DNA of 64,000 nucleotides. Source: Niveispirillum sp. (lineage in GTDB: Bacteria; Pseudomonadota; Alphaproteobacteria; Azospirillales; Azospirillaceae). Positions 7,173 through 15,653 of the stretch are shown one piece after another. The DNA is taken from positions 1 to 64,000 of the forward strand of contig NZ_JAGOGJ010000004.1 in assembly GCF_017996735.1 (NCBI RefSeq), written 5' to 3'. The position numbers and the translations under genes were made by a program. Under the pieces are notes generated by a model. It was given only the letters and a program-made list of their open reading frames with translations. It had not been told where the DNA came from and made no database searches. The number at the start of each line of letters is the position of its first letter. The first letter of the stretch is position 1.

Positions 7173-9965
7173 ACAATGCCTCAGCAATGCATCGTTGATG
7201 GCGCCGGCATCCAGCAGGGGGGGCAGCAGCAAGCCCCGGCCAGCGGCCCGCAGCCTTTCCGCCTGGGCCCCCAGGTCAAAGGCCGCGACGAACAGGCCGG
7301 CCGTGATCACGTGGGTCAGGGCATAGCACCATGTCTCCGGCCAGACGGAGGGCAGGAAAGCCGCATGGGGCCGCAATTGGGCCAGCAAGGCCGGTACCTC
7401 GTCCTCCTCATACTGGCCGATAATGTCCACCCGGCCCGTTGCTGCCAGAGCGTCATCGTCCATGCTGTACCCCAGCACCTGGAACCGCAGGGGCAGGGAC
7501 CGGCGTTTCGCATCCGCCGCACAGGCCAGCAGCACATCGTACCCCTTGACGGCACCGATGGCCCCCGGCACGACAAGCCGCAGGGCTTCTCCCGCCGCAC
7601 GCGGTGGAAAGGGCAGATGCGTGGGCAACGCCACCGGCTCGGCGGGGCTAACCGCATATCGCGCCTCCGGCACATATCGGCGCATACGATTGGCGGTGCT
7701 TTGGCAGGAACAGCCGACGGAAAGCGCCGCCGCCAGGATCGGTCTGGTCAGCATCCGCCATTGCGACACCGGCATGCCGACCTCCATCAGGTCGCCATGG
7801 GTGGCAACGCACCGGTCGCATTCCTGAACCGCCGGCTCACCACAATAACGCCCGGTGCCGTCGACCAGATTATAGCGGGGGCAGATCCAGCCATAATCAT
7901 GGACATAGGCACGATAGGGAAACCAGGATGCCAGCACCGGCAGCAACGCGGCGGGCAGCCGCGCGGCGTGGTGCAGTTCCATTTCCGTCACACCCAGATG
8001 GATCAGGTCCTGGCGCAGCGTTTCAATGTCGGCCTGTGTGTCATAGATCAGATTGGTCAGGTCAGGCCGATTCGGCAGTTCCAGCCGCAGACGGCTGGAA
8101 CCCGTGCTTTCGCCCTTTTCCGGCCGCAGGATCACGGTATCGCCGCCCGAGCCCGGACGGGCGGCAATCACCTGCTGGATAAACCGGTTCGTGCCACCCC
8201 CGAGATCGGCGCACAGGATCAGCAGCGGTCGCTGCCCCGACCCGGAAACCTGTGCCATATCCAGCCGTTGCCGTGCGTCGCGCAAGGGGTTGGCAGCGAT
8301 GAAGGCCTGGATGTCGGCATCATAGCCGGGATAACGGCTTTCCAGCACCGCCAGGGCCGCATTGATCCGGGCCTGTTTGGCGGCGCCGAACGACCCGCCG
8401 CCGATATGGCCGACAAACACATCCAGGGCGATCAGGTGGCGCCACCCGAGCGCCGATGCCCGAAGGCAGAAATCATTCTCTTCGCCGTACCCCGTGCCGA
8501 AGGCATCGGCATCGAACCAGCCGGTTTGGGCCAGGCACGCCCGGCGGATATACATGCAGAAACCGACAGCGGTGGGGATGGGGCAGGTCGCGTCGGGCAG
8601 CGTGCGGGCCACCAGACGGTCCAGCGCCCCGATATCCAGGCCCGTCAGCGGCGTGGGGCTGTTTGCCGCCGGATAAGAACAGATCGTCGCGTCATTGGAC
8701 CAGGGGGTGACAGTCCCCGTGCCGGTTTCACGACAGGCCGCCTTACGCAGCCGGGCCAGCCAGCCCGGCGCGACCACAGTGTCGGCGTTCAGCAGTACGA
8801 CGTCGCGGCCGCTGTGCGCGGCCATGCCGATATTTACCGATCGCACAAAGCCAAGATTGCCGGGATTGCGGATCAGGGCGATTCGTCTCTGGCCCGCCAA
8901 CTCTTCCAGCAACCGCACGATCCCAGGTTCGGGACTGGCATCTTCTATCACGACGACGCGCATGGGCGTGCCGGGGTCATGCGACAACAGTGCCTGGAAA
9001 CAGGCACGCGTTGCTGCCTCGTCGCCATGGACCGGCACCACCACATCGACGATCCCATCGTCGGCCCCGGCCTCCACCATAACGGGTTCGCCGGTCAGTT
9101 CGAAACAGAGGGCGGTGCCAGGGGCGTTCGGCGGTGTTTTTACGGCCAGTGGTGGTATTTCACCAAAACCGGTCACGCCCAACGCCGTGACCGGTGAGCT
9201 AACAAAACCGCTTATCACCTGATCGCCGGCGCGAAGCTGCAGGGCGACGGGCCGACCGGGGGCGGCCCGATCCATCGGTTGGACCTGAAGGGTGCCGTCG
9301 TCGTCGACAGAGATCAGCGCCTGTAATCGTGGGGCGGCCAACATCTCGGCCGCTATCCGCCCATGCCGGATTTCCACGTCATTGATGCAGACCACAGGGG
9401 CCACGATGCCCCGCAGTCGCTCGGGGATGGGCAGGGCTATCTGCCTTATCTCATCAGAGGGCCCAAGCTGAATTTCCGCCAATACAAGATGTTGCCAGCG
9501 CAGACTGACCCGCCAAATTCCAGGCGGCAGGATGCAATGCGTCAATCGACGCCGGACATAAGCCACCGGCTCATGCGTAGCGCGGACATGCGCCAGCAAG
9601 GTGGTGATCGAGTCGGGATCGGTTTCGGCGTGCCAGCGCAACGCATCGACAGCTTTGGGGGGAAGCACCGGATCAAGGCGGGAAAGAGCCTTGGCGGCCA
9701 TGTCCTGATGCGGATCCAGCGCCAGCGCGCGATCAAGCAGCATGCGGGCCTGGGTGATATTCCCGCTGCATAACCAAGCCACTGCCGCGACGGTCAGGTC
9801 GTCAGCATGGGGTGGCGCCATCCGGGACAACCTGTGCGCGAGCAAAGTGGCTTGCGCAGAATCCCTGTCGGCAATGGCCTTGTAGATCTGTGCCCGGATC
9901 GCAGGACGCCCGGACAAATCACTGCCGGACACAGTAACCGCCGAAGGAGGGTCAGCGGGGGACAA
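7167..9965 (-). CDS. Bidomain glycosyltransferase: GT2 followed by a GT-B-like domain
   Basis: A 932-residue protein with four visible parts: a short TPR-like helical N-terminus (about 20-100), an unassigned beta-rich region (130-290), a GT2 domain (about 304-545) and a second glycosyltransferase-like domain (about 578-932). The GT2 core shows VVVPVHG at its start, VVVIEDASP, the nucleotide-sugar site LNADT near 392 and GYGEENDF near 493. The C-terminal part starts with LLILCADLGGGTNRF and ends with a GT4-like nucleotide-binding half. Such enzymes build cell-surface polysaccharides or glycosylate surface proteins. The start is a TTG overlapping the upstream gene by 14 bases; no convincing ATG lies nearby. 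Sugar donor and acceptor cannot be told from sequence. Confidence 0.85.
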   Translation of the reverse strand: MSPADPPSAVTVSGSDLSGRPAIRAQIYKAIADRDSAQATLLAHRLSRMAPPHADDLTVAAVAWLCSGNITQARMLLDRALALDPHQDMAAKALSRLDPVLPPKAVDALRWHAETDPDSITTLLAHVRATHEPVAYVRRRLTHCILPPGIWRVSLRWQHLVLAEIQLGPSDEIRQIALPIPERLRGIVAPVVCINDVEIRHGRIAAEMLAAPRLQALISVDDDGTLQVQPMDRAAPGRPVALQLRAGDQVISGFVSSPVTALGVTGFGEIPPLAVKTPPNAPGTALCFELTGEPVMVEAGADDGIVDVVVPVHGDEAATRACFQALLSHDPGTPMRVVVIEDASPEPGIVRLLEELAGQRRIALIRNPGNLGFVRSVNIGMAAHSGRDVVLLNADTVVAPGWLARLRKAACRETGTGTVTPWSNDATICSYPAANSPTPLTGLDIGALDRLVARTLPDATCPIPTAVGFCMYIRRACLAQTGWFDADAFGTGYGEENDFCLRASALGWRHLIALDVFVGHIGGGSFGAAKQARINAALAVLESRYPGYDADIQAFIAANPLRDARQRLDMAQVSGSGQRPLLILCADLGGGTNRFIQQVIAARPGSGGDTVILRPEKGESTGSSRLRLELPNRPDLTNLIYDTQADIETLRQDLIHLGVTEMELHHAARLPAALLPVLASWFPYRAYVHDYGWICPRYNLVDGTGRYCGEPAVQECDRCVATHGDLMEVGMPVSQWRMLTRPILAAALSVGCSCQSTANRMRRYVPEARYAVSPAEPVALPTHLPFPPRAAGEALRLVVPGAIGAVKGYDVLLACAADAKRRSLPLRFQVLGYSMDDDALAATGRVDIIGQYEEDEVPALLAQLRPHAAFLPSVWPETWCYALTHVITAGLFVAAFDLGAQAERLRAAGRGLLLPPLLDAGAINDALLRHCP

Positions 9966-10740
9966 TTGCCACCCGGACGGCGATCAGCGGGTCCTGGGAT
10001 TGGGGCGATCGGCACGGTTCACCATCAGCGGCCATGACTTCCCCATGGCGCAGAAAACGTCCCGCATAGACAACGCGGTGACTTTCGGCCAGGGGGGGCA
10101 ACAGTCGGAAGGCGACACCGAGAAGCGGAGCGCCGCCGGGCGTGCCCAATCGACCGGGTGCGGCCGTCCAGGCGCCATCCGTGGTGCTGACCCCGGGGAC
10201 ACGATACTGGAGCAATTTGCCGACGGTGGGGGTCACTTCCAGTCGCAGCGCTTCGATCCAGAACGGTGCATCGGTTGCCGCCCATTCTCCGGCTGCGAAA
10301 CGTTGTTCGCCAATCTGCTGAATATGGGCGTACAGGACCAGGCCGACCGACGGGGCCTGTTGGGGGCCGCCCAGACGGGTTATGTCAAGATCCTGGCATT
10401 GCTGCAATTCCGGACCATAGACATAATTGGTAATCAACAGGGGGGAGCCACCGGCCGGAATGGTGATCACGGCGATGTCTGCCCCGCTGATCCAGGCACA
10501 AGCGGTCAGGTTGCCCTTGTGAAGGATGCTGGGGGCGACAGTACCTGGCTGAGGGATCGACGAAATCTGGGTCGCCGGAAAGGTGACGCCATTGATAATA
10601 CGAGGGCTTTGTCTGTTGGGCTTCAGCGCCGCAAGATAAACCCCTTCAGGAAGCGGGAGTACCTGTGGTGTGGCGCGGAAACGATCAACAGCCGTCGTTA
10701 TCCGATCATTCGCTGTCATCAAGTCATTTGCTATCGACAT
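9952..10740 (-). CDS. Unknown protein upstream of the glycosyltransferase
   Basis: A 262-residue protein I do not recognise with confidence. It has no signal peptide or membrane span. The C-terminal half repeats a pattern of hydrophobic strands with Trp and Gly (GEWAAT, GAWTAAPGRLGTPGGAPL) that faintly resembles clostridial hydrophobic-W (ChW) modules, but this is a weak resemblance. It overlaps the start of the glycosyltransferase by 14 bases, so the two are almost certainly co-translated and may act together, for example as acceptor or scaffold. ATG start. Confidence 0.75.
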   Translation of the reverse strand: MSIANDLMTANDRITTAVDRFRATPQVLPLPEGVYLAALKPNRQSPRIINGVTFPATQISSIPQPGTVAPSILHKGNLTACAWISGADIAVITIPAGGSPLLITNYVYGPELQQCQDLDITRLGGPQQAPSVGLVLYAHIQQIGEQRFAAGEWAATDAPFWIEALRLEVTPTVGKLLQYRVPGVSTTDGAWTAAPGRLGTPGGAPLLGVAFRLLPPLAESHRVVYAGRFLRHGEVMAADGEPCRSPQSQDPLIAVRVAIVPR

Positions 10741-10864
10741 GATCGATGCGCCTTAACCCTGCTCAAAAAACCAAACCCATACGGACATGGATCGGCTGAT
10801 ATTGGCAGTTGGGTTGCCATGTGGACAACTGGAATTTGACCACATTCGGATCAGGAGAAGCCTG

Positions 10865-10900
10865 CAAAAAAAGAAATGGCGGACAAAAGCCCGCCATTTC
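10865..10900 (-). terminator. Rho-independent terminator after the RTX gene
   Basis: On the minus strand a 10-bp stem (GAAATGGCGG with its complement at 10891-10900 and 10873-10882) is followed directly by TTTTTTT. It lies 21 bases after the RTX stop and separates that gene from the glycosyltransferase pair. The rest of the 180-base gap holds the downstream genes' promoter region, with no motif I can name. Confidence 0.85.
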
Positions 10901-10921
10901 AATTTCAAGACGCTCACCAGT

Positions 10922-11839
10922 TTACTTAACGGTAAACCAGTTTATGTTGATGCCCGTGGCACCAGCAACAGTAACCGTCGATCCATCCGGCATGGTGATG
11001 ATCGTATTGCCACCAGAGACCGTGGCCCGCGAGATCACATCAAGCAAGCTCCAGCCCGCCGAAGAGATATCGGAGAAGTTCGCCAAACCAAGCGTATCCT
11101 GGCTGGGGTCAAAGCCGACGATGAGGTCATTGCCGCCGCCGCTGGTGTAGATGAACACATCCTTACCAGCGCCACCGACCATGGTGTCATTACCCGCTTC
11201 GCCGATCAGCGTACCGCCACCGGAGGAGGCAACGATACTGTCGGCACCGCCGCCACCGCCCAGAGTAGCCACACCCAAGCCACCGATCAGCGTATCGGCG
11301 CCTGCACCACCGTTGGCGACACCAAAATCACCCAACTGCACCGAATCGTTGCCAGAGCCGGCAACAACCGTATCGTTGCCAACGCCCGTAACGATGTTCA
11401 TATCCTTGGTGGAGCGGGACAGATCCATCAACTGCGTGCCGGCATCGCCAACAACGATCTTCGTCTCCGACTGGGAATCAATGATGACGCCCGTGACGGT
11501 GCCAATCTGCGTTCCCTGGATGATGAGGCCACCCGCTTTATCATCAACAACAATGTTGTTGATGGCGCCACTACCCTGACCCGGCGTCGGAGCGGGCAGC
11601 GAGGCAACAACAACTTCATTGTTAGTCGTAGGTATGATCACAGTGCTTGTGACGCTCGTGGCGTCAAAGGTACCGATCGTCTGCGTGACCTGGGTGGGAG
11701 GACTTGCCGCCGTATCAAGCGTCACCTGACTGATGGTGACCGCCGGAAAACTCGAATTCAGAATGTTCGTAATCGTCACATTTTCTTGTGCCGTAACACC
11801 CTGTGTCGCAATCGTTTGACCACCCGACAACGTCGCCAT
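10922..11839 (-). CDS. RTX calcium-binding protein, probably type I secreted
   Basis: A 305-residue protein with no N-terminal signal peptide, an aliphatic/Thr-rich N-terminal half (about 1-135) and RTX-type glycine/aspartate repeats at about 150-235 (GVGNDTVVAGSGNDSV, GGAGADTLIGG, GEAGNDTMVGGAGKD). The tail FIYTSGGGNDLIVGFDPSQD is the usual C-terminal module recognised by type I exporters. Repeats bind Ca2+ and fold outside the cell. It sits alone between a terminator and a 306-base gap inside a glycosyltransferase locus, so it may be a surface matrix protein or glycosylation target. Its base composition is less GC-rich than the neighbours. No protease or enzyme domain is visible. Confidence 0.85.
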   Translation of the reverse strand: MATLSGGQTIATQGVTAQENVTITNILNSSFPAVTISQVTLDTAASPPTQVTQTIGTFDATSVTSTVIIPTTNNEVVVASLPAPTPGQGSGAINNIVVDDKAGGLIIQGTQIGTVTGVIIDSQSETKIVVGDAGTQLMDLSRSTKDMNIVTGVGNDTVVAGSGNDSVQLGDFGVANGGAGADTLIGGLGVATLGGGGGADSIVASSGGGTLIGEAGNDTMVGGAGKDVFIYTSGGGNDLIVGFDPSQDTLGLANFSDISSAGWSLLDVISRATVSGGNTIITMPDGSTVTVAGATGININWFTVK

Positions 11840-12145
11840 GCCTCAACCCCCATCCCTTAAAGAAAGCCGAATGTGGACCGCCAAATGCGTTACCCACATG
11901 CCCAACTCGCCAAAACAATTTAGAGAGTATTTACCACCTTGGACTTCATTGTGCAACGCCGTTGGTGTGCAGGACCCCCTACCCCGAAAGGCCTATGCCT
12001 TCCCAATTCCGCACCTGATCTTACGGGTGGTGGGTCCGATCGGGAGCATTTCCACAGGGACGCGTTAGAAACATGCAGGGGGTGAGGTTACCAACCCCTC
12101 TCCATGCCCCTCTCCATGGATTGCAAGTATTTGATGTAATTTGAA
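11840..12145. other. 306-base gap between the RTX gene and the methyltransferase gene
   Basis: This stretch holds the promoter region of the RTX gene (minus strand) and the 3' region of the methyltransferase gene. It contains an exact 12-base tandem direct repeat, CCCCTCTCCATG at 12095-12106 and 12107-12118, and an AT-rich run at 12119-12150. No credible gene, RNA or terminator was found. Confidence 0.5.
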
Positions 12146-14167
12146 TTATCTTGCAGAGGCGGCGATGGCGAGGGCCGTTGCCACGGGGGCGTCGTCCGCC
12201 AGGCCGGGGTCTTCCCAGGCTTCGAACAATGCTTCCGCCTCGGCGAACGCCCCCAGCAGCACCAGACGGATCAGTGCCAGCTTGCGGGCATGCTTGATCG
12301 TTATCGGGGCTTCGGCCGCGCCAGGCATCGTCCAGACCGACCAGAGCGCCTGATGAACACTAGTGACATCCGGGGCCGATTCGATAGAGGCGAAGCCAGG
12401 GACAGGCGCTGCGATCGTGCCATTCCGGCGCGCCGCGGCGGCGATGGCCAGGGCGTCGGCCACTGATGGGTCGTCGGCCAGACGCGGGCTGTTCCAGGCG
12501 TCAAAAAGGGTTTCCGCATCCGCGAAGGCGCCCAGCAACACAAGGCGAATCAAGGCCAGTTTGCGGGCATGTTCAAGGCTTGCCGGGGCTTCGCCTATTC
12601 CCGGCGTCGACCAGACTTCCAACAGGGCCCGCCGCACCGAATCGGCGTTGGCAGCCGATTCGATGGCGTTGAATGCCGCGATGGGGGCAGGGGGCAAGCC
12701 CGCCGCCAGTCCCCGCGACAAGAGGTCAGTCTCATCGGATCCACCGGGATCTGCAACCAGAAGTACACGCCACAGCAGGGCAGAGTGTCGGGTGGCGCGC
12801 AGATCCTTCGCAACCATTCGCCGCAGGTGCGAACGGAAGGGAGCCGGCAGCAGCAATCCATGGTCGGCATGCCCACGTTCCACGGCGGTCAGCAGGGGGG
12901 CGGTGTCGGCCCCGATCCCGGCCGCCGCCGTCAGATGCAATTGGACAGCGGCCATCGCCAGCGCTTCGGTTTCTCCATCCTCGATACCCATCGGGCGCAG
13001 GGTGCGCCGTAATGATGCACCGGCCAGAGCCGCCATGCCGGCGAACAGCGCCGCCGCCCGCGCGTTACCCTGGGCGTTATTGGCCAGAACAGCCCGGAAA
13101 TAAAGCAGGCCGGTGAGGTTGCCGGGCAACCGCGACAGCCATTCCCGCCCGTCGACCGAGGGGTCGGGCAGGACCAGATCCGCCGGCCGTTCCAGATCGA
13201 TACCGAATCGCTCCCGCATCGACTGCGCGAGCTCGCCAAAAAGAGCCAAGGCCTCCTGCGGGCGGCCGGCATTGACCAGTTCCTTCAGCAGCCGATAGCG
13301 CAGGCCCGACAACAGCGGCGCCGCGATATCGGGTGTGGCGATCCGGAGGCGTAGATAGGCCTGGTATTGCGCGTCGTCCAGCGCTTGCGGTGCCGGCAGG
13401 TCACAGTCACTGGCAAAGGCCCGCAACTGTGCGCCATCCGCGTCCACCTTCACCTGGGCAAAGCCGGCGGCGCGCAACGCGTGTTCCAGTCCACGGGCGC
13501 TGAACAGTGTCAGATGCAGCCCCGGGCTGGCGATTGGTATCAGCATGGCCGGCGTCGTGCCGGGATTGAGGGCCGTGCCGTTCGGTGTGGTCAGGACCAC
13601 GATGCCGGTGTCCCCCACAGCCCGGCGCATGGCGGCCAGAAAGGGGGCCGGCTCCGGAATATGTTCAATGACTTCCGAAGCATAGGCGACGTCGAACGGC
13701 TCCGGCAGGGGCGTGTCGGTTGTCCAGTAATCGCGCGTGATGTCGAGCCCCAGATAACGCTGGCCCATGACCGCGAGGCCAGAAGGATCGTAGCACTTGG
13801 CCGTCCAGCCCAGAACCGTCTGGACATAATCACTGGGAAACCCGAAACCGCCGCCGATTTCCAGCATGCGCCGCGGCCCCGGCTGGGCAAACCCCAACGG
13901 TTCCAGCATGGAGCGCAGGCCCGCCCCCTGTTCCATGTAATAATGCAGGAACGGCGTGTCGGGCAGTTCTTCACCCCGGTAATCGGCGCCGTTGCGATCG
14001 GTGGAGAAGCGGGAACCGCAATCCGGGCATTCGACGATCACCCAGTCCGCGCCAGCGGGGCCGGCACCGGGCAGAATCAGGGCGAGCTGGTGCGGGCCGA
14101 CATGGGCGCATACAGGACAGGTGCCGGGAACAGGGGCGACGGAATTGTCCGGCCAGATGAACTGCAA
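12146..14167 (-). CDS. SAM methyltransferase with zinc-ribbon N-terminus and tandem C-terminal repeats
   Basis: About 673 residues. The N-terminus has two CXXC pairs (CPVC and CPDC, ~40 residues apart), a probable zinc ribbon. The class I SAM methyltransferase follows: motif I is LEIGGGFGF, then FDVAYASEVIEHIPEP and a GIVVLTTPNG strand. The C-terminal half is helical; its last 175 residues are two copies of a 93-residue unit containing HARKLALIRLVLLGAFA. The TTG start is preferred because GGAGA stands 6 bases before it; a farther TTG (14251) lacks a comparable site. Similar methyltransferases modify glycans or nucleotide sugars in polysaccharide loci. It diverges from the GT4 gene across a ~170-base shared promoter region. 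Confidence 0.82.
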   Translation of the reverse strand: MQFIWPDNSVAPVPGTCPVCAHVGPHQLALILPGAGPAGADWVIVECPDCGSRFSTDRNGADYRGEELPDTPFLHYYMEQGAGLRSMLEPLGFAQPGPRRMLEIGGGFGFPSDYVQTVLGWTAKCYDPSGLAVMGQRYLGLDITRDYWTTDTPLPEPFDVAYASEVIEHIPEPAPFLAAMRRAVGDTGIVVLTTPNGTALNPGTTPAMLIPIASPGLHLTLFSARGLEHALRAAGFAQVKVDADGAQLRAFASDCDLPAPQALDDAQYQAYLRLRIATPDIAAPLLSGLRYRLLKELVNAGRPQEALALFGELAQSMRERFGIDLERPADLVLPDPSVDGREWLSRLPGNLTGLLYFRAVLANNAQGNARAAALFAGMAALAGASLRRTLRPMGIEDGETEALAMAAVQLHLTAAAGIGADTAPLLTAVERGHADHGLLLPAPFRSHLRRMVAKDLRATRHSALLWRVLLVADPGGSDETDLLSRGLAAGLPPAPIAAFNAIESAANADSVRRALLEVWSTPGIGEAPASLEHARKLALIRLVLLGAFADAETLFDAWNSPRLADDPSVADALAIAAAARRNGTIAAPVPGFASIESAPDVTSVHQALWSVWTMPGAAEAPITIKHARKLALIRLVLLGAFAEAEALFEAWEDPGLADDAPVATALAIAASAR
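12149..12673 (-). repeat. Two tandem copies of a 93-codon unit inside the methyltransferase gene
   Basis: Unit A (12395-12673) and unit B (12149-12394, slightly short) encode nearly the same helical block: HARKLALIRLVLLGAFA, then AE.LF.AW..P.LADD and ALAIAA in both. The DNA is also clearly similar between copies, which points to a fairly recent in-frame duplication. Confidence 0.8.
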
Positions 14168-14339
14168 GGGGTTTCTCCGCGTTTCCAAATGAATGGCGGC
14201 CTGATACCGCCCGGATAGTCTCCACCATAGGCGCTGACGACGTGTGTGCAACCCAATTGTCTTGCCCGCCCTTTACAAGTGCGCCACTTTTCACAACGCG
14301 GCCAGCGGCCGGCGGGGTTGGTCACCGGACAGGACGGGC

Positions 14340-15575
14340 ATGTACAAGGTACTGTTTGTACACAAGGATTTTCCCGGTCAGTTCCTGCATCTGGCCCGCC
14401 ATCTGGCCGCCATGCCCGGCGTGCGGGTGGATGCGATGGCCAGCGACCCGGTGCAGGAGGTCGAGGGCGTCACGCTGCACCGCTACACTATGCATATGGG
14501 GGGGGAGAGCAGCACCCATGCCTATCTGGTCCGCACCGAAAGGGCCATGTGGCAAGGCCAATCAGCCCTGGCGGCCTGTGTGCTGCTGGCCCGCACCGGG
14601 TACCGGCCGGATCTGGTGATCGGCCATTGCGGATGGGGCGAGATCCTGTTCATCAAGGACCTGTGGCCTGACGTGCCCATGATCGGCTATTTCGAGTTCT
14701 ATTACCGGGGCAGCGGGGCGGATGTCGGGTTCGATCCGCCCGTGCCCGTCAGCCTGAACGAGCGGGCACGGGTGCGCAGCCTTAATCTGGTGAATCTGCT
14801 GGGCCTGGAGGCGGCGGACCGGGGTGTTTGCCCCACACGCTGGCAACGCGATCTGCATCCGCCCGAATTTCAGAACAAGCTGACCCTTCTTCATGAAGGG
14901 ATAGATACTGACGCGGCCAGCCCCGGCCCGGCCCGTCCGCTGGTGCTGGCCGATGGGAGCACCCTGCTGCCGGGGCAGGAAATCGTCACTTATGTCGCCC
15001 GCGATCTGGAACCCTATCGCGGGTTTCACATCATGATGCGCGCGGCGGCGGAATTGCTGCGGGCACGACCGGGCCTGCACCTGGCCATCGCCGGCGGCGA
15101 CGGCACGTCCTACGGACCGCCGCCCGACGACGGGAGCACCTGGCGCGATCGGCTGCTGACCGAACTGGGTGACGCCTTGCCACGGGACAGGGTCCATTTC
15201 CTGGGCCATGTCCCGCATTCCGATTTCATCAATCTGATGCGCCTGTCCAGCGCCCATCTCTATCTCACTTATCCGTTCGTTCTGAGCTGGTCGATGCTGG
15301 AGGCGATGGCCTGCGGCGTAACGCTGGTCGCATCCGACACCGGGCCGGTGGTTGAGGTGGTGGAGCATGGCGTCAACGGGTTGCTGGTGCCCTTTCATGA
15401 TCCGGCGGCCGTGGCGGCCGGCCTGATGATGGCGCTGGACATGCCGTCCGGCCGGCGGGCGGATCTGCGGAAGGCGGCGCGTCAGACCGTCATAGACCGG
15501 TTCGATCTTGCCCGGTCGGGTGTGCCCGGCTGGCTGCGCATGCTGCATGACGATTTCGGGCTACCCCACCCTTGA
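14340..15575 (+). CDS. GT4-family glycosyltransferase
   Basis: A 411-residue GT-B enzyme. The N-terminal domain opens with YKVLFVHKDFPGQFLHLARHL, a typical acceptor-side Rossmann start. The C-terminal domain has FLGHVPHSDFINLM and the EX7E region EAMACGVTLVASDTGPVVE, which bind the nucleotide sugar. The ATG is placed so that the protein begins at this first strand. It diverges from the methyltransferase gene and likely belongs to the same surface-glycan locus. Specificity is unknown. Confidence 0.9.
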   Translation: MYKVLFVHKDFPGQFLHLARHLAAMPGVRVDAMASDPVQEVEGVTLHRYTMHMGGESSTHAYLVRTERAMWQGQSALAACVLLARTGYRPDLVIGHCGWGEILFIKDLWPDVPMIGYFEFYYRGSGADVGFDPPVPVSLNERARVRSLNLVNLLGLEAADRGVCPTRWQRDLHPPEFQNKLTLLHEGIDTDAASPGPARPLVLADGSTLLPGQEIVTYVARDLEPYRGFHIMMRAAAELLRARPGLHLAIAGGDGTSYGPPPDDGSTWRDRLLTELGDALPRDRVHFLGHVPHSDFINLMRLSSAHLYLTYPFVLSWSMLEAMACGVTLVASDTGPVVEVVEHGVNGLLVPFHDPAAVAAGLMMALDMPSGRRADLRKAARQTVIDRFDLARSGVPGWLRMLHDDFGLPHP

Positions 15576-15653
15576 CGGCAAAACCTTCCTGCTATGCCTG
15601 AGGCGAAGGGTGGGGTAGACCTTGGGTAGCTATGACCGACAGGGGCGGCTTCT

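Noticed and set aside
12095-12118. Tandem 12-base repeat as a regulatory iteron or CRISPR remnant
   Set aside because: Only two copies with no spacer and no partner genes; recorded only as part of the intergenic description.
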